NCBI GenBank assembly: GCA_018340805.1 | Contig: JACMZG010000008.1 | Location: 15,353,522 to 15,417,521 of the forward strand | DNA: 64,000 nt | Direction: 5' to 3' | From: Microvelia longipes | Taxonomy: Eukaryota > Arthropoda > Insecta > Hemiptera > Veliidae | Shown here: positions 1 through 10,374 of the stretch, in pieces | Numbering within the stretch: position 1 is the first letter of the stretch | How the letters are laid out: every line of letters starts with the position of its first letter | Position numbers and translations under genes: made by a program | Notes under the pieces: generated by a model | Told to the model about the DNA's origin: nothing | Database searches by the model: none | What the model saw: only the letters and a program-made list of their open reading frames with translations

Positions 1-207
1 ATATGCATCGCTTTTTCAAAATGGCGGCTATTACCCGCCAAAAATCTCAAAAACCACCAAAAATGCTTGTCCCCCCCCCCTTTTAAGGCATAAGGAGAAG
101 GCCTAAAAATATGGGACCAATAGCCAATAAAAGCACTTTCCGGGCCATAGAAATTCTTCGGAGAAAAAGTTTCAAAAGTTAATTTAGCAATTTCAAAATC
201 GCCATAC
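1..207. repeat. Partial ~288-bp satellite monomer at window edge
   Basis: This stretch matches the repeating unit of the large array at 2.4-8.3 kb nearly base for base. It runs from the ATATGCATCGC anchor through the poly-C tract and the CCAATAGCCAATAAAAGC segment to the AATTTCAAAATCGCC segment. It stops at the assembly gap, so the array probably continues on one or both sides. Confidence 0.95.
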
Positions 208-1207
208 NNNNNNNNNNNNNNNNNNNNNNNNNNNNNNNNNNNNNNNNNNNNNNNNNNNNNNNNNNNNNNNNNNNNNNNNNNNNNNNNNNNNNNNNNNNNN
301 NNNNNNNNNNNNNNNNNNNNNNNNNNNNNNNNNNNNNNNNNNNNNNNNNNNNNNNNNNNNNNNNNNNNNNNNNNNNNNNNNNNNNNNNNNNNNNNNNNNN
401 NNNNNNNNNNNNNNNNNNNNNNNNNNNNNNNNNNNNNNNNNNNNNNNNNNNNNNNNNNNNNNNNNNNNNNNNNNNNNNNNNNNNNNNNNNNNNNNNNNNN
501 NNNNNNNNNNNNNNNNNNNNNNNNNNNNNNNNNNNNNNNNNNNNNNNNNNNNNNNNNNNNNNNNNNNNNNNNNNNNNNNNNNNNNNNNNNNNNNNNNNNN
601 NNNNNNNNNNNNNNNNNNNNNNNNNNNNNNNNNNNNNNNNNNNNNNNNNNNNNNNNNNNNNNNNNNNNNNNNNNNNNNNNNNNNNNNNNNNNNNNNNNNN
701 NNNNNNNNNNNNNNNNNNNNNNNNNNNNNNNNNNNNNNNNNNNNNNNNNNNNNNNNNNNNNNNNNNNNNNNNNNNNNNNNNNNNNNNNNNNNNNNNNNNN
801 NNNNNNNNNNNNNNNNNNNNNNNNNNNNNNNNNNNNNNNNNNNNNNNNNNNNNNNNNNNNNNNNNNNNNNNNNNNNNNNNNNNNNNNNNNNNNNNNNNNN
901 NNNNNNNNNNNNNNNNNNNNNNNNNNNNNNNNNNNNNNNNNNNNNNNNNNNNNNNNNNNNNNNNNNNNNNNNNNNNNNNNNNNNNNNNNNNNNNNNNNNN
1001 NNNNNNNNNNNNNNNNNNNNNNNNNNNNNNNNNNNNNNNNNNNNNNNNNNNNNNNNNNNNNNNNNNNNNNNNNNNNNNNNNNNNNNNNNNNNNNNNNNNN
1101 NNNNNNNNNNNNNNNNNNNNNNNNNNNNNNNNNNNNNNNNNNNNNNNNNNNNNNNNNNNNNNNNNNNNNNNNNNNNNNNNNNNNNNNNNNNNNNNNNNNN
1201 NNNNNNN
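208..1207. other. Assembly gap of 1000 N
   Basis: The gap is exactly 1000 undetermined bases, a conventional placeholder length rather than a measured size. It interrupts the satellite on its left side, and non-satellite sequence begins on its right. Any reading frame drawn across it is meaningless. Confidence 1.
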
Positions 1208-1374
1208 TAATTGTTCCTGCAAAATTATTTTCCCCATACTGTCAACTGAATTAATCGGGTGCAGTTTCGAAAAAAATCAGTTTAATTTTAAATATTATAT
1301 TACATTTACAATAAAATAAATTATTAGCTTAATCTGATAATGACCATGTCGCCTAATGACCAGTGTAAAAATTA
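1208..1374. other. Short AT-rich spacer, nothing recognised
   Basis: This AT-rich sequence lies between the gap and tRNA-Gln. I see no coding frame or repeat. An A5 run at 1367-1371 reads as TTTTT on the minus strand just after the tRNA-Gln 3' end and is a plausible Pol III terminator. Confidence 0.6.
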
Positions 1375-1449
1375 AGGTCCCACCGAGATTCGAACTCGGA
1401 TCGCTGGATTCAAAGTCCAGAGTGCTAACCATTACAACACCATGGGACC
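1375..1449 (-). tRNA. tRNA-Gln(TTG)
   Basis: Read on the minus strand, the sequence starts GGTCCCATGG and ends CTCGGTGGGACC plus T. The acceptor stem pairs fully. The anticodon stem CTGGA/TCCAG encloses the loop CTTTGAA, giving anticodon TTG (glutamine, CAA codons). The B-box/T-arm is GAGTTCGAATCTC. The D region reads GGTGTTGTAATGG, about three bases longer than the GGTGTAATGG form I know for animal tRNA-Gln. A short T-run terminator follows at 1371-1367. It is probably functional. The D-loop insertion is the only unusual feature. Confidence 0.93.
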
Positions 1450-2019
1450 GGTGGTGTTTCCCGCCACTTGGACTCAACTCTTGATACACTGCCGTTCTCT
1501 AAGTTTAGACTGCTTAAGTTTTAAATTGAAGAATATATATGTACCAGATTTAATAATTACATTTTAAAAAAATGATATGTTTTCTTAGATACAATTATTC
1601 TTTTTGCGATGTAATTCATTAATTTTATAACTTAAAAGACAATTTAAACCTACGTTAAATTTTATTTGTATTTATTTTCATTGGCATTGGTAAGCGTTTA
1701 TAGATAGGTTTTGTTGGCACTTATACAGATTCTAGTTCTTTATCTGCTACCAGGTTTCAGCACTAGTCAAGAAGCTGTACGATATAGCTTTTAGTTCGAG
1801 CGTCCTCTACTAGAATGCGCCTTTACCTCTATTTTACAAAACTATTTTTATTTTCAATCAATAATTATTGAATATGTTATTGTCTGATTTTATTTAAATG
1901 TTTGTATGTTCTTTAATAAGCAATAAATCCTCTTAGGCAGCTTTAAATTCTTCTTCAAGTGCATAAAACGAATGGATAATTAATTTTGTGATCTGATTCA
2001 AATTAAAAAAAAATCGTTG
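1450..2019. other. Intergenic spacer between two tRNA genes
   Basis: This AT-rich sequence has no convincing frame, tandem repeat or transposon end. Its right edge holds an A9 run (2005-2013) that acts as a T9 terminator for the minus-strand tRNA-Val gene. Confidence 0.6.
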
Positions 2020-2092
2020 TGTTTCCGCCCGGGTTCGAACCGGGGACCTTGCGCGTGTGAGGCGCACGTGATAACCACTACACTACGGAAAC
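2020..2092 (-). tRNA. tRNA-Val(CAC)
   Basis: On the minus strand the gene begins GTTTCCGTAGTGTAGTGG and ends CCCGGGCGGAAAC plus discriminator A. The anticodon stem TGCGC/GCGCA is perfectly paired round the loop CTCACAC, giving anticodon CAC (valine, GUG codons). The A-box lies in TAGTGTAGTGG and the B-box in GGTTCGAACCC. T9 follows the 3' end within about ten bases. Its length of 73 nt without CCA is standard. Nothing suggests a pseudogene. Confidence 0.97.
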
Positions 2093-2199
2093 TTGGTGAC
2101 GTAAGCGGCAGTTTCATTGTAAAAATTGCTCTTACTAAGGTTGAATCTAAGAGCATTATTTTTTCTTCGAACTATCAAAAGGGGCACTATGAGTTTTTA

Positions 2200-2225
2200 G
2201 GGTTTCGAAGATATCTTCGAAACCC
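2200..2225. repeat. Perfect 26-bp palindrome
   Basis: GGGTTTCGAAGAT is followed directly by its exact reverse complement ATCTTCGAAACCC. It sits at the left boundary of the compound tandem block. Its right half forms the start of the 20-bp sequence that recurs at 10001-10020. Confidence 0.9.
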
Positions 2226-2400
2226 TTATACTTTCCTGTCGAGCGTCTGTCTGTCCCGATTTCTCATCTCAGGAACTACAATAGCTAGGAAGTTGAAATT
2301 TGGTATACATGTGTAACTATTTTATCCAACAACAGGAAAAATATAGCCAACTATATCACATGCGCATCTGTCGATTTATGAGCGAATGCGCACATTCGCC
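2226..2400. repeat. Leader segment of the tandem block
   Basis: This is a non-satellite segment between the palindrome and the first satellite unit. It has a CTGTCTGTCCCG stretch followed by a GGAACTACAATAGCTAGGAA stretch, a texture common in transposable-element ends. It contains short inverted pieces such as GCGAATGCGCACATTCGC, and joins the satellite through an A10 tract. The frame reading through it has no protein-like features. Confidence 0.5.
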
Positions 2401-5400
2401 AAAAAAAAAATATTTTTTTGAAAAATCATGTGGGGTATCAAATTGTAGGTATCGATGGGTAGTACACAAATATGCATCGCTTTTTCAAAATGGCGGCTAT
2501 TACACCCGCCAAAAATCTCAAAAACCACCAAAAAATGCTTGTACCCCCCCCTTTTAAGGCATAAGGAGAAGCCCTAAAAATATGGGACCAATAGCCAATA
2601 AAAGCACTTTCCGGGCCATAGAAATTCTTCGGAGAAAAAGTTTCAAAAGTTAATTTTAGCAATTTCAAAATCGCCCATACGCGCACGCGCCAAAAAAAAA
2701 TATTTTTTTTGAAAAATCATGTGGGGTATCAAATTGTAGGTATCGATGGGTAGTACACAAATATGCATCGCTTTTTCAAAATGGCGGCTATTACACCCGC
2801 CAAAAATCTCAAAAACCACCAAAAAATGCTTGTCCCCCCCCCTTTTAAGGCATAAGGAGAAGCCCTAAAAATATGGGACCAATAGCCAATAAAAGCACTT
2901 TCCGGGCCATAGAAATTCTTCGGAGAAAAAGTTTCAAAAGTTAATTTTAGCAATTTCAAAATCGCCCATACGCGCACGCGCCAAAAAAAATATTTTTTGA
3001 AAAATCATGTGGGGTATCAAATTGTAGGTATCGATGGTAGTACACAAATATGCATCGCTTTTTCAAAATGGCGGCTATTACACCCACCAAAAATCTCAAA
3101 AACCACCAAAAAATGCTTGTCCCCCCCTTTTAAGGCATAAGGAGAAGCCCTAAAAATATGGGACCAATAGCCAATAAAAGCACTTTCCGGGCCATAGAAA
3201 TTCTTCGGAGAAAAAGTTTCAAAAGTTAATTTTAGCAATTTCAAAATCGCCCAACGCACGCGCCAAAAAAAAAAATATTTTTTTGAAAAATCATGTGGGG
3301 TATCAAATTGTAGGTATCGATGGGTAGTACACAAATATGCATCGCTTTTTCAAAATGGCGGCTATTACACCCGCCAAAAATCTCAAAAACCACCAAAAAA
3401 TGCTTGTCCCCCCCCTTTTAAGGCATAAGGAGAAGCCCTAAAAATATGGGACCAATAGCCAATAAAAGCACGTTCCGGGCCATAGAAATTCTTCGGAAAA
3501 AAAGTTTCAAAAGTTAATTTTAGCAATTTCAAAATCGCCCATACGCGCACGCGCCAAAAAAAAAATATTTTTTTGAAAAATCATGTGGGGTATCAAATTG
3601 TAGGTATCGATGGGTAGTACACAAATATGCATCGCTTTTTCAAAATGGCGGCTATTACACCCGCCAAAAATCTCAAAAACCACCAAAAAATGCTTGTCCC
3701 CCCCCTTTTAAGGCATAAGGAGAAGCCCTAAAAATATGGGACCAATAGCCAATAAAAGCACTTTCCGGGCCATAGAAATTCTTCGGAGAAAAAGTTTCAA
3801 AAGTTAATTTTAGCAATTTCAAAATCGCCCATACGCGCACGCGCCAAAAAAAAATTTTTTTTGAAAAATCATGTGGGGTATCAAATTGTAGGTATCGATG
3901 GGTAGTACACAAATATGCATCGCTTTTTCAAAATGGCGGCTATTACACCCGCCAAAAATCTCAAAAACCACCAAAAAATGCTTGTCCCCCCCCTTTTAAG
4001 GCATAAGGAGAAGCCCTAAAAATATGGGACCAATAGCCAATAAAAGCACTTTCCGGGCCATAGAAATTCTTCGGAGAAAAAATTTCAAAAGTTAATTTTA
4101 GCAATTTCAAAATCGCCCATACGCGCACGCGCCAAAAAAAATATTTTTTTGAAAAATCATGTGGGGTATCAAATTGTAGGTATCGATGGGTAGTACACAA
4201 ATATGCATCGCTTTTTCAAAATGGCGGCTATTACACCCGCCAAAAATCTCAAAAACCACCAAAAAATGCTTGTCCCCCCCCTTTTAAGGCATAAGGAGAA
4301 GCCCTAAAAATGGGACCAATAGCCAATAAAAGCACTTTCCGGGCCATAGAAATTCTTCGGAGAAAAAGTTTCAAAAGTTAATTTCAGCAATTTCAAAATC
4401 GCCTATAAGCGCACGCGCCAAAAAAAAATATTTTTTTGAAAAATCATGTGGGGTATCAAATTGTAGGTATCGATGGGTAGTACACAAATATGCATCGCTT
4501 TTTCAAAATGGCGGCTATTACACCCGCCAAAAATCTCAAAACCACCAAAAAATGCTTGTCCCCCCCCCTTTTAAGGCATAAGGAGAAGCCCTAAAAATAT
4601 GGGACCAATAGCCAATAAAAGCACTTTCCGGGCCATAGAAATTCTTCGGAGAAAAAGTTTCAAAAGTTAATTTTAGCAATTTCAAAATCGCCCATACGCG
4701 CACGCGCCAAAAAAAAATTTTTTTGAAAAATCATGTGGGGTATCAAATTGTAGGTATCGATGGGTAGTACACAAATATGCATCGCTTTTTCAAAATGGCG
4801 GCTATTACACCCGCCAAAAATCTCAAAAACCACCAAAAAATGCTTGTCCCCCCCCCCTTTTAAGGCATAAGGAGAAGCCCTAAAAATATGGGACCAATAG
4901 CCAATAAAAGCACTTTCCGGGCCATAGAAATTCTTCGGAGAAAAAGTTTCAAAAGTTAATTTTAGCAATTTCAAAATCGCCCATACGCGCACGCGCCAAA
5001 AAAAAATATTTTTTTGAAAAATCATGTGGGGTATCAAATTGTAGGTATCGATGGGTAGTACAAATATGCATCGCTTTTTCAAAATGGCGGCTATTACACC
5101 GCCAAAAATCTCAAAAACCACCAAAAAATGCTTGTCCCCCCCCTTTTAAGGCATAAGGAGAAGCCCTAAAAATATGGGACCAATAGCCAATAAAAGCACT
5201 TTCCGGGCCATAGAAATTCTTCGGAGAAAAATTTCAAAAGTTAATTTTAGCAATTTCAAAATCGCCCATACGCGCACGCGCCAAAAAAAAATATTTTTTT
5301 GAAAAATCATGTGGGGTATCAAATTGTAGGTATCGATGGGTAGTACACAAATATGCATCGCTTTTTTCAAAATGGCGGCTATTACACCCGCCAAAAATCT

Positions 5401-8270
5401 CAAAAACCACCAAAAAAAATGCTTGTCCCCCCCCTTTTAAGGCATAAGGAGAAGCCCTAAAAATATGGGACCAATAGCCAATAAAAGCACTTTCCGGGCC
5501 ATAGAAATTCTTCGGAGAAAAAGTTTCAAAAGTTAATTTAGCAATTTCAAAATCGCCCATACGCGCACGCGCCAAAAAAAAATATTTTTTGAAAAATCAT
5601 GTGGGGTATCAAATTGTAGGTATCGATGGTAGTACACAAATATGCATCGCTTTTTCAAAATGGCGGCTATTACACCCGCCAAAAATCTCAAAAACCACCA
5701 AAAAATGCTTGTCCCCCCCCTTTTAAGGCATAAGGAGAAGCCCTAAAAATATGGGACCAATAGCCAATAAAAGCACTTTCCGGGCCATAGAAATTCTTCG
5801 GAGAAAAAGTTTCAAAAGTTAATTTTAGCAATTTCAAAATCGCCCAAACGCGCACGCGCCAAAAAAAAATATTTTTTTGAAAAATCATGTGGGTATCAAA
5901 TTGTAGGTATCGATGGGTAGTACACAAATATGCATCGCTTTTTCAAAATGGCGGCTATTACACCCGCCAAAAATCTCAAAAACCACCAAAAAATGCTTGT
6001 CCCCCCCCCTTTTAAGGCATAAGGAGAAGCCCTAAAAATATGGGACCAATAGCCAATAAAAGCACTTTCCGGGCCATAGAAATTCTTCGGAGAAAAAGTT
6101 CAAAAGTTAATTTTAGCAATTTCAAAATCGCCCATACGCGCACGCGCCAAAAAAAAAATTTTTTTGAAAAATCATGTGGGGTATCAAATTGTAGGTATCG
6201 ATGGGTAGTACACAAATATGCATCGCTTTTTCAAAATAGCGGCTGTTACACCCGCCAAAAATCTCAAAAACCACCAAAAAATGCTTGTCCCCCCCCTTTT
6301 AAGGCATAAGGAAAGCCCTAAAAATATGGGACCAATAGCCAATAAAAGCACTTTCCGGGCCATAGAAATTCTTCGGAGAAAAAGTTTCAAAAGTTAATTT
6401 AGCAATTTCAAAATCGCCCATACGCGCACGCGCCAAAAAAAAAATTTTTTTGAAAAATCATGTGGGGTATCAAATTGTAGGTATCGATGGGTAGTACACA
6501 AATATGCATCGCTTTTTCAAAATGGCGGCTATTACACCGCCAAAAATCTCAAAAACCACCAAAAAATGCTTGTCCCCCCCCCTTTTAAGGCATAAGGAGA
6601 AGCCCTAAAAATATGGGACCAATAGCCAATAAAAGCACTTTCCGGGCCATAGAAATTCTTCGGAGAAAAAGTTTCAAAAGTTAATTTTAGCAATTTCAAA
6701 ATCGCCCAACGCGCACGCGCCAAAAAAAAATATTTTTTTGAAAAATCATGTGGGGTATCAAATTGTAGGTATCGATGGTAGTACACAAATATGCATCGCT
6801 TTTTCAAAATGGCGGCTATTACACCCGCCAAAAATCTCAAAAACCACCAAAAAATGCTTGTCCCCCCCCTTTTAAGGCATAAGGAGAAGCCCTAAAAATA
6901 TGGGACCAATAGCCAATAAAAGCACTTTCCGGGCCATAGAAATTCTTCGGAGAAAAAGTTTCAAAAGTTAATTTTAGCAATTTCAAAATCGCCCATAACG
7001 CGCACGCGCCAAAAAAAATATTTTTTTGAAAAATCATGTGGGGTATCAAATTGTAGGTATCGATGGGTAGTACACAAATATGCATCGCTTTTTCAAAATG
7101 GCGGCTATTACACCCGCCAAAAATCTCAAAAACCACCAAAAAATGCTTGTCCCCCCCCTTTTAAGGCATAAGGAGAAGCCCTAAAAATATGGGACCAATA
7201 GCCAATAAAGCACTTTCCGGGCCATAGAAATTCTTCGGAGAAAAATTTCAAAAGTTAATTTTAGCAATTTCAAAATCGCCCATACGCGCACGCGCCAAAA
7301 AAAATATTTTTTTGAAAAATCATGTGGGGTATCAAATTGTAGGTATCGATGGGTAGTACACAAATATGCATCGCTTTTTCAAAATGGCGGCTATTACACC
7401 GCCAAAAATCTCAAAAACCACCAAAAAATGCTTGTCCCCCCCCCTTTTAAGGCATAAGGAGAAGCCCTAAAAATATGGGACCAATAGCCAATAAAAGCAC
7501 TTTCCGGGCCATAGAAATTCTTCGGAGAAAAATTTCAAAAGTTAATTTTAGCAATTTCAAAATCGCCCATACGCGCACGCGCCAAAAAAAAATATTTTTT
7601 GAAAAATCATGTGGGGTATCAAATTGTAGGTATCGATGGGTAGTACACAAATATGCATCGCTTTTTCAAAATGGCGGCTATTACACCCGCCAAAAATCTC
7701 AAAAACCACCAAAAAATGCTTGTCCCCCCCCCTTTTAAGGCATAAGGAGAAGCCCTAAAAATATGGGACCAATAGCCAATAAAAGCACTTTCCGGGCCAT
7801 AGAAATTCTTCGGAGAAAAAGTTTCAAAAGTTAATTTTAGCAATTTCAAATCGCCCATACGCGCACGCGCCAAAAAAAAATATTTTTTTGAAAAATCATG
7901 TGGGGTATCAAATTGTAGGTATCGATGGGTAGTACACAAATATGCATCGCTTTTTCAAAATGGCGGCTATTACACCCGCCAAAAATCTCAAAACACCAAA
8001 AAATGCTTGTCCCCCCCCCCTTTTAAGGCATAAGGAGAAGCCCTAAAAATATGGGACCAATAGCCAATAAAAGCACTTTCCGGGCCATAGAAATTCTTCG
8101 GAGAAAAAGTTTCAAAAGTTAATTTCAGCAATTTCAAAATCGCCTATAAGCGCACGCGCCAAAAAAAAATATTTTTTTGAAAAATCATGTGGGGTATCAA
8201 ATTGTAGGTATCGATGGGTAGTACACAAATATGCATCGCTTTTTCAAAATGGCGGCTATTACACCCGCAA
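2400..8270. repeat. Satellite array, ~288-bp unit, about 20 copies
   Basis: The anchor ATATGCATCGC recurs at 2470, 2761, 3048, 3335, 3625, 3913, 4201, 4488, 4775, 5064, 5351, 5640, 5928, 6216, 6502, 6790, 7078, 7364, 7651, 7940 and 8230, a spacing of 286-291 bp. Each unit carries a 6-12 C tract, a double CCAAT-like stretch (CCAATAGCCAATAAAAG), a TTCTTCGGAGAA mini-hairpin, the purine/pyrimidine run ACGCGCACGCGCC and an A8-10 plus ATTTTTTT tract. Nearly all differences between units are single-base changes in homopolymer length. The frames found on both strands (the same few protein strings over and over) are by-products of the repeat, not genes. The last unit breaks off at about 8268, where the 82-bp array begins. 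Confidence 0.98.
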
Positions 8271-8312
8271 AAATATCGACGTAAGGCACCAAGCAGTAAT
8301 ATAACCAAGCAA

Positions 8313-9960
8313 ATAAGGTGAGCGAAGCGAGCCCTAGAATATTATGTTATGTTTTTACTTTATGCTATAAAATTAGGTTCTGATAAACATATACAAAAAG
8401 GCGAGCGAAGCGAGCCCGTGTTTTTTATGTCTTTCTTAAAATGTTTTTCTTAAAGTAGATATTGACAAACAAGCACATAAAGGCGAGCAAAGCGAGCCCT
8501 AGTATTGTATGGTTAATTTCATTTTATACTCTTGAAAAGGCACTGATAAACATATACAAAAAGGCGAGCGAAGCGAGCCTATGATTTTCATCCCTTGCTT
8601 AAAATGTTTCTCTTATAACAGATATTGACAAACAAGCACATAAAGGCGAGCGAAGCGAGCCCTAGTAATGCATGGTTATTTTTATTATTTTATACTCTTA
8701 AGAAGGTACTGATAAACATATACAAAAAGGCGAGCGAAGCGAGCCCATGATTTTCATGCCTTGCTAAAAATGTTTCTCTTATAATAGATATTGACAAACA
8801 AGCACATAAAGGCGAGCGAAGCGAGCCCTAGTATTGCATGGTTATTTTTATTATTTTATACTCTTAAGAAGGTACTGATAAACATATACAAAAGGCGAGC
8901 GAAGCGAGCCCATGATTTTTATGCCTTTTTTAAAATGTTTCTCTTAAAGTAGATATTGACTAACAAGCACATAAAGGCGAGCGTAGCGAGCCCTAGTATT
9001 GTATGGTTTTTTTAATTTATACTCTTAAAAAGGTACTGATAATCATATACAAAAAGGCGAGCGAAGCGAGCCCATGATTTTTATGCCTTGTTTTAAATGT
9101 TTCTCTTAAAGTAGATATTGACAAACAAGCACATAAAGGCGAGCGAAGCGAGCCCTTGAATCTTATTTTATGTTTTAATTTTTTTTCTAAATTTAGGTAT
9201 TGACAAACAAACTTCTATAAGCGAGCGAAGCGAGCCCTAGATTGTTATGTATAAGTTTGATTCTATAGTTTAAAATTGGCTAGTACCAAACATGCACCTC
9301 AAGGCGAGCGATGCGAGCCCTAGAATATTATGTTATGTCTTTACTGTATGCTATAAAATGAGGTTCTGATAAACCAATACAAAAAGGCGATTGAAGCGAG
9401 GCTTTAATTTTATGCCTTGTTTTAAATGTTCCTCTTCAGGTAGATATTGACAACCAAGCACATAAAGGCGAGTGAAGCGAGCCCTTAAATTTTGTTCTGT
9501 GTTTTAAATTTTCTCAAAAATTAGGTATCGTTAAACAAATATATAAAGGCGAGGGAAGCGAGCTCTAGATTGTTATGTAAAAATTTGATTCTATAGTTTG
9601 AAATTGGCTAGTACTAAACAAGCAGATGTTTACTCAAATTTTATGTTGTATTATAATTATTTTTCCTAAAATCAGTGCCAACAGACACATATAGGCTAGC
9701 GAAATGAGCCCTTGTGAAATTGGTAAAATTATGTTTACTCTGCGAAATTTGCAAATAACAAACATACGAATGAAACGAGCAATACGAGCACTTATATATT
9801 TTGTGTAGATTCTAAATTAGGTACTGATTTCTGATACACAGAAACGCATGCGTAGCGAGCTGTGGAATATTTTGTTATAACTTATTTATTTTTTCTAACA
9901 TTAGGTATCGACAAATACTAACATATAGGCTATTGAAGCGAGGCGTAGAATATTGAGTAT
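8313..9960. repeat. Satellite array, ~82-bp unit, with hairpin core
   Basis: A GGCGAGCGAAGCGAGCC core recurs every 80-84 bp, with starts near 8401, 8483, 8564, 8646, 8730, 8812, 8895, 8977, 9057, 9139, 9221, 9304, 9387, 9468 and 9549, and with decaying copies to about 9930. Spacers alternate between two types, one with TGATAAACATATACAAAAAGG and one with TTGACAAACAAGCACATAAAGG in shorter form. The array is therefore a dimeric higher-order repeat of about 164 bp. Ten cores are exactly GAGCGAAGCGAG. Others are point variants such as GAGCGTAGCGAG and GAGCAAAGCGAG. Units decay steadily to the right. Confidence 0.95.
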
Positions 9961-10000
9961 AAGTATGATTGTATAGTATTAATACATTATATTTATGCAA

Positions 10001-10038
10001 ATATCTGAGAAACCCTTATAATGCTTGCAAAGCAAGCA
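10001..10038. repeat. Right boundary of the compound block
   Basis: ATATCTGAGAAACCCTTATA at 10001-10020 matches ATATCTTCGAAACCCTTATA at 2211-2230 in 18 of 20 positions and in the same orientation. It is followed at 10022-10038 by a 7-bp-arm hairpin, TGCTTGC-AAA-GCAAGCA. Confidence 0.7.
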
Positions 10039-10149
10039 CTTTGACGGATTTTTTTTATGAACAATTACCCAAAATCTTTACGAAGGAAGGCTTAAGTTTT
10101 AAGTGTATGTTGCATGACCTATGTGTCACTATTTTAAACTATTATAAAG

Positions 10150-10374
10150 TGACTCGATTTTCGTATGATAACCATAGTTTTGTATTACCGCAACCATAGT
10201 TTTGTATATGTATGCGCATTTCCTTTGAAAAGTTCGGAATCAATTGTAAAACAAGCAATAACTGTATAGGTTATAAAACATAAACCGGAAACTTAAGGCA
10301 TAAGTATATTGTTGAGCAATAAAGCACGAATTGCTAAGAAAACTCGTCCTACTTACGTTCCTCCGCGCTAGAAT
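10150..10374 (-). mobile_element. Diverged half-copy of the palindromic MITE
   Basis: The order of blocks follows the right half of the elements at 16198-16660 and 39093-39558. These are CATAGTTTTGTA, ATGCGCATTTCCTTTG, a GGTTATAAAACATAAACCGG-type block, CTTAAGGCATAAG, a TAAAGCACGA block and the end CCGCGCTAGAATT. Only one arm remains. The orientation is arbitrary because the element is self-complementary. Confidence 0.6.

Noticed and set aside
179..1237. 352-codon minus-strand frame
   Set aside because: It is almost entirely translated N from the assembly gap.
2300..7939. About twenty frames of 60-154 codons on both strands with near-identical protein strings
   Set aside because: They are all readings of the 288-bp satellite unit, shifted by homopolymer indels. 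There is no start, splice or codon-use support.
8313..9960. CRISPR-like look of the 82-bp array (short repeat, regular spacers)
   Set aside because: The spacers are themselves repeated in an alternating dimer pattern, the genome is eukaryotic and no cas genes are present.
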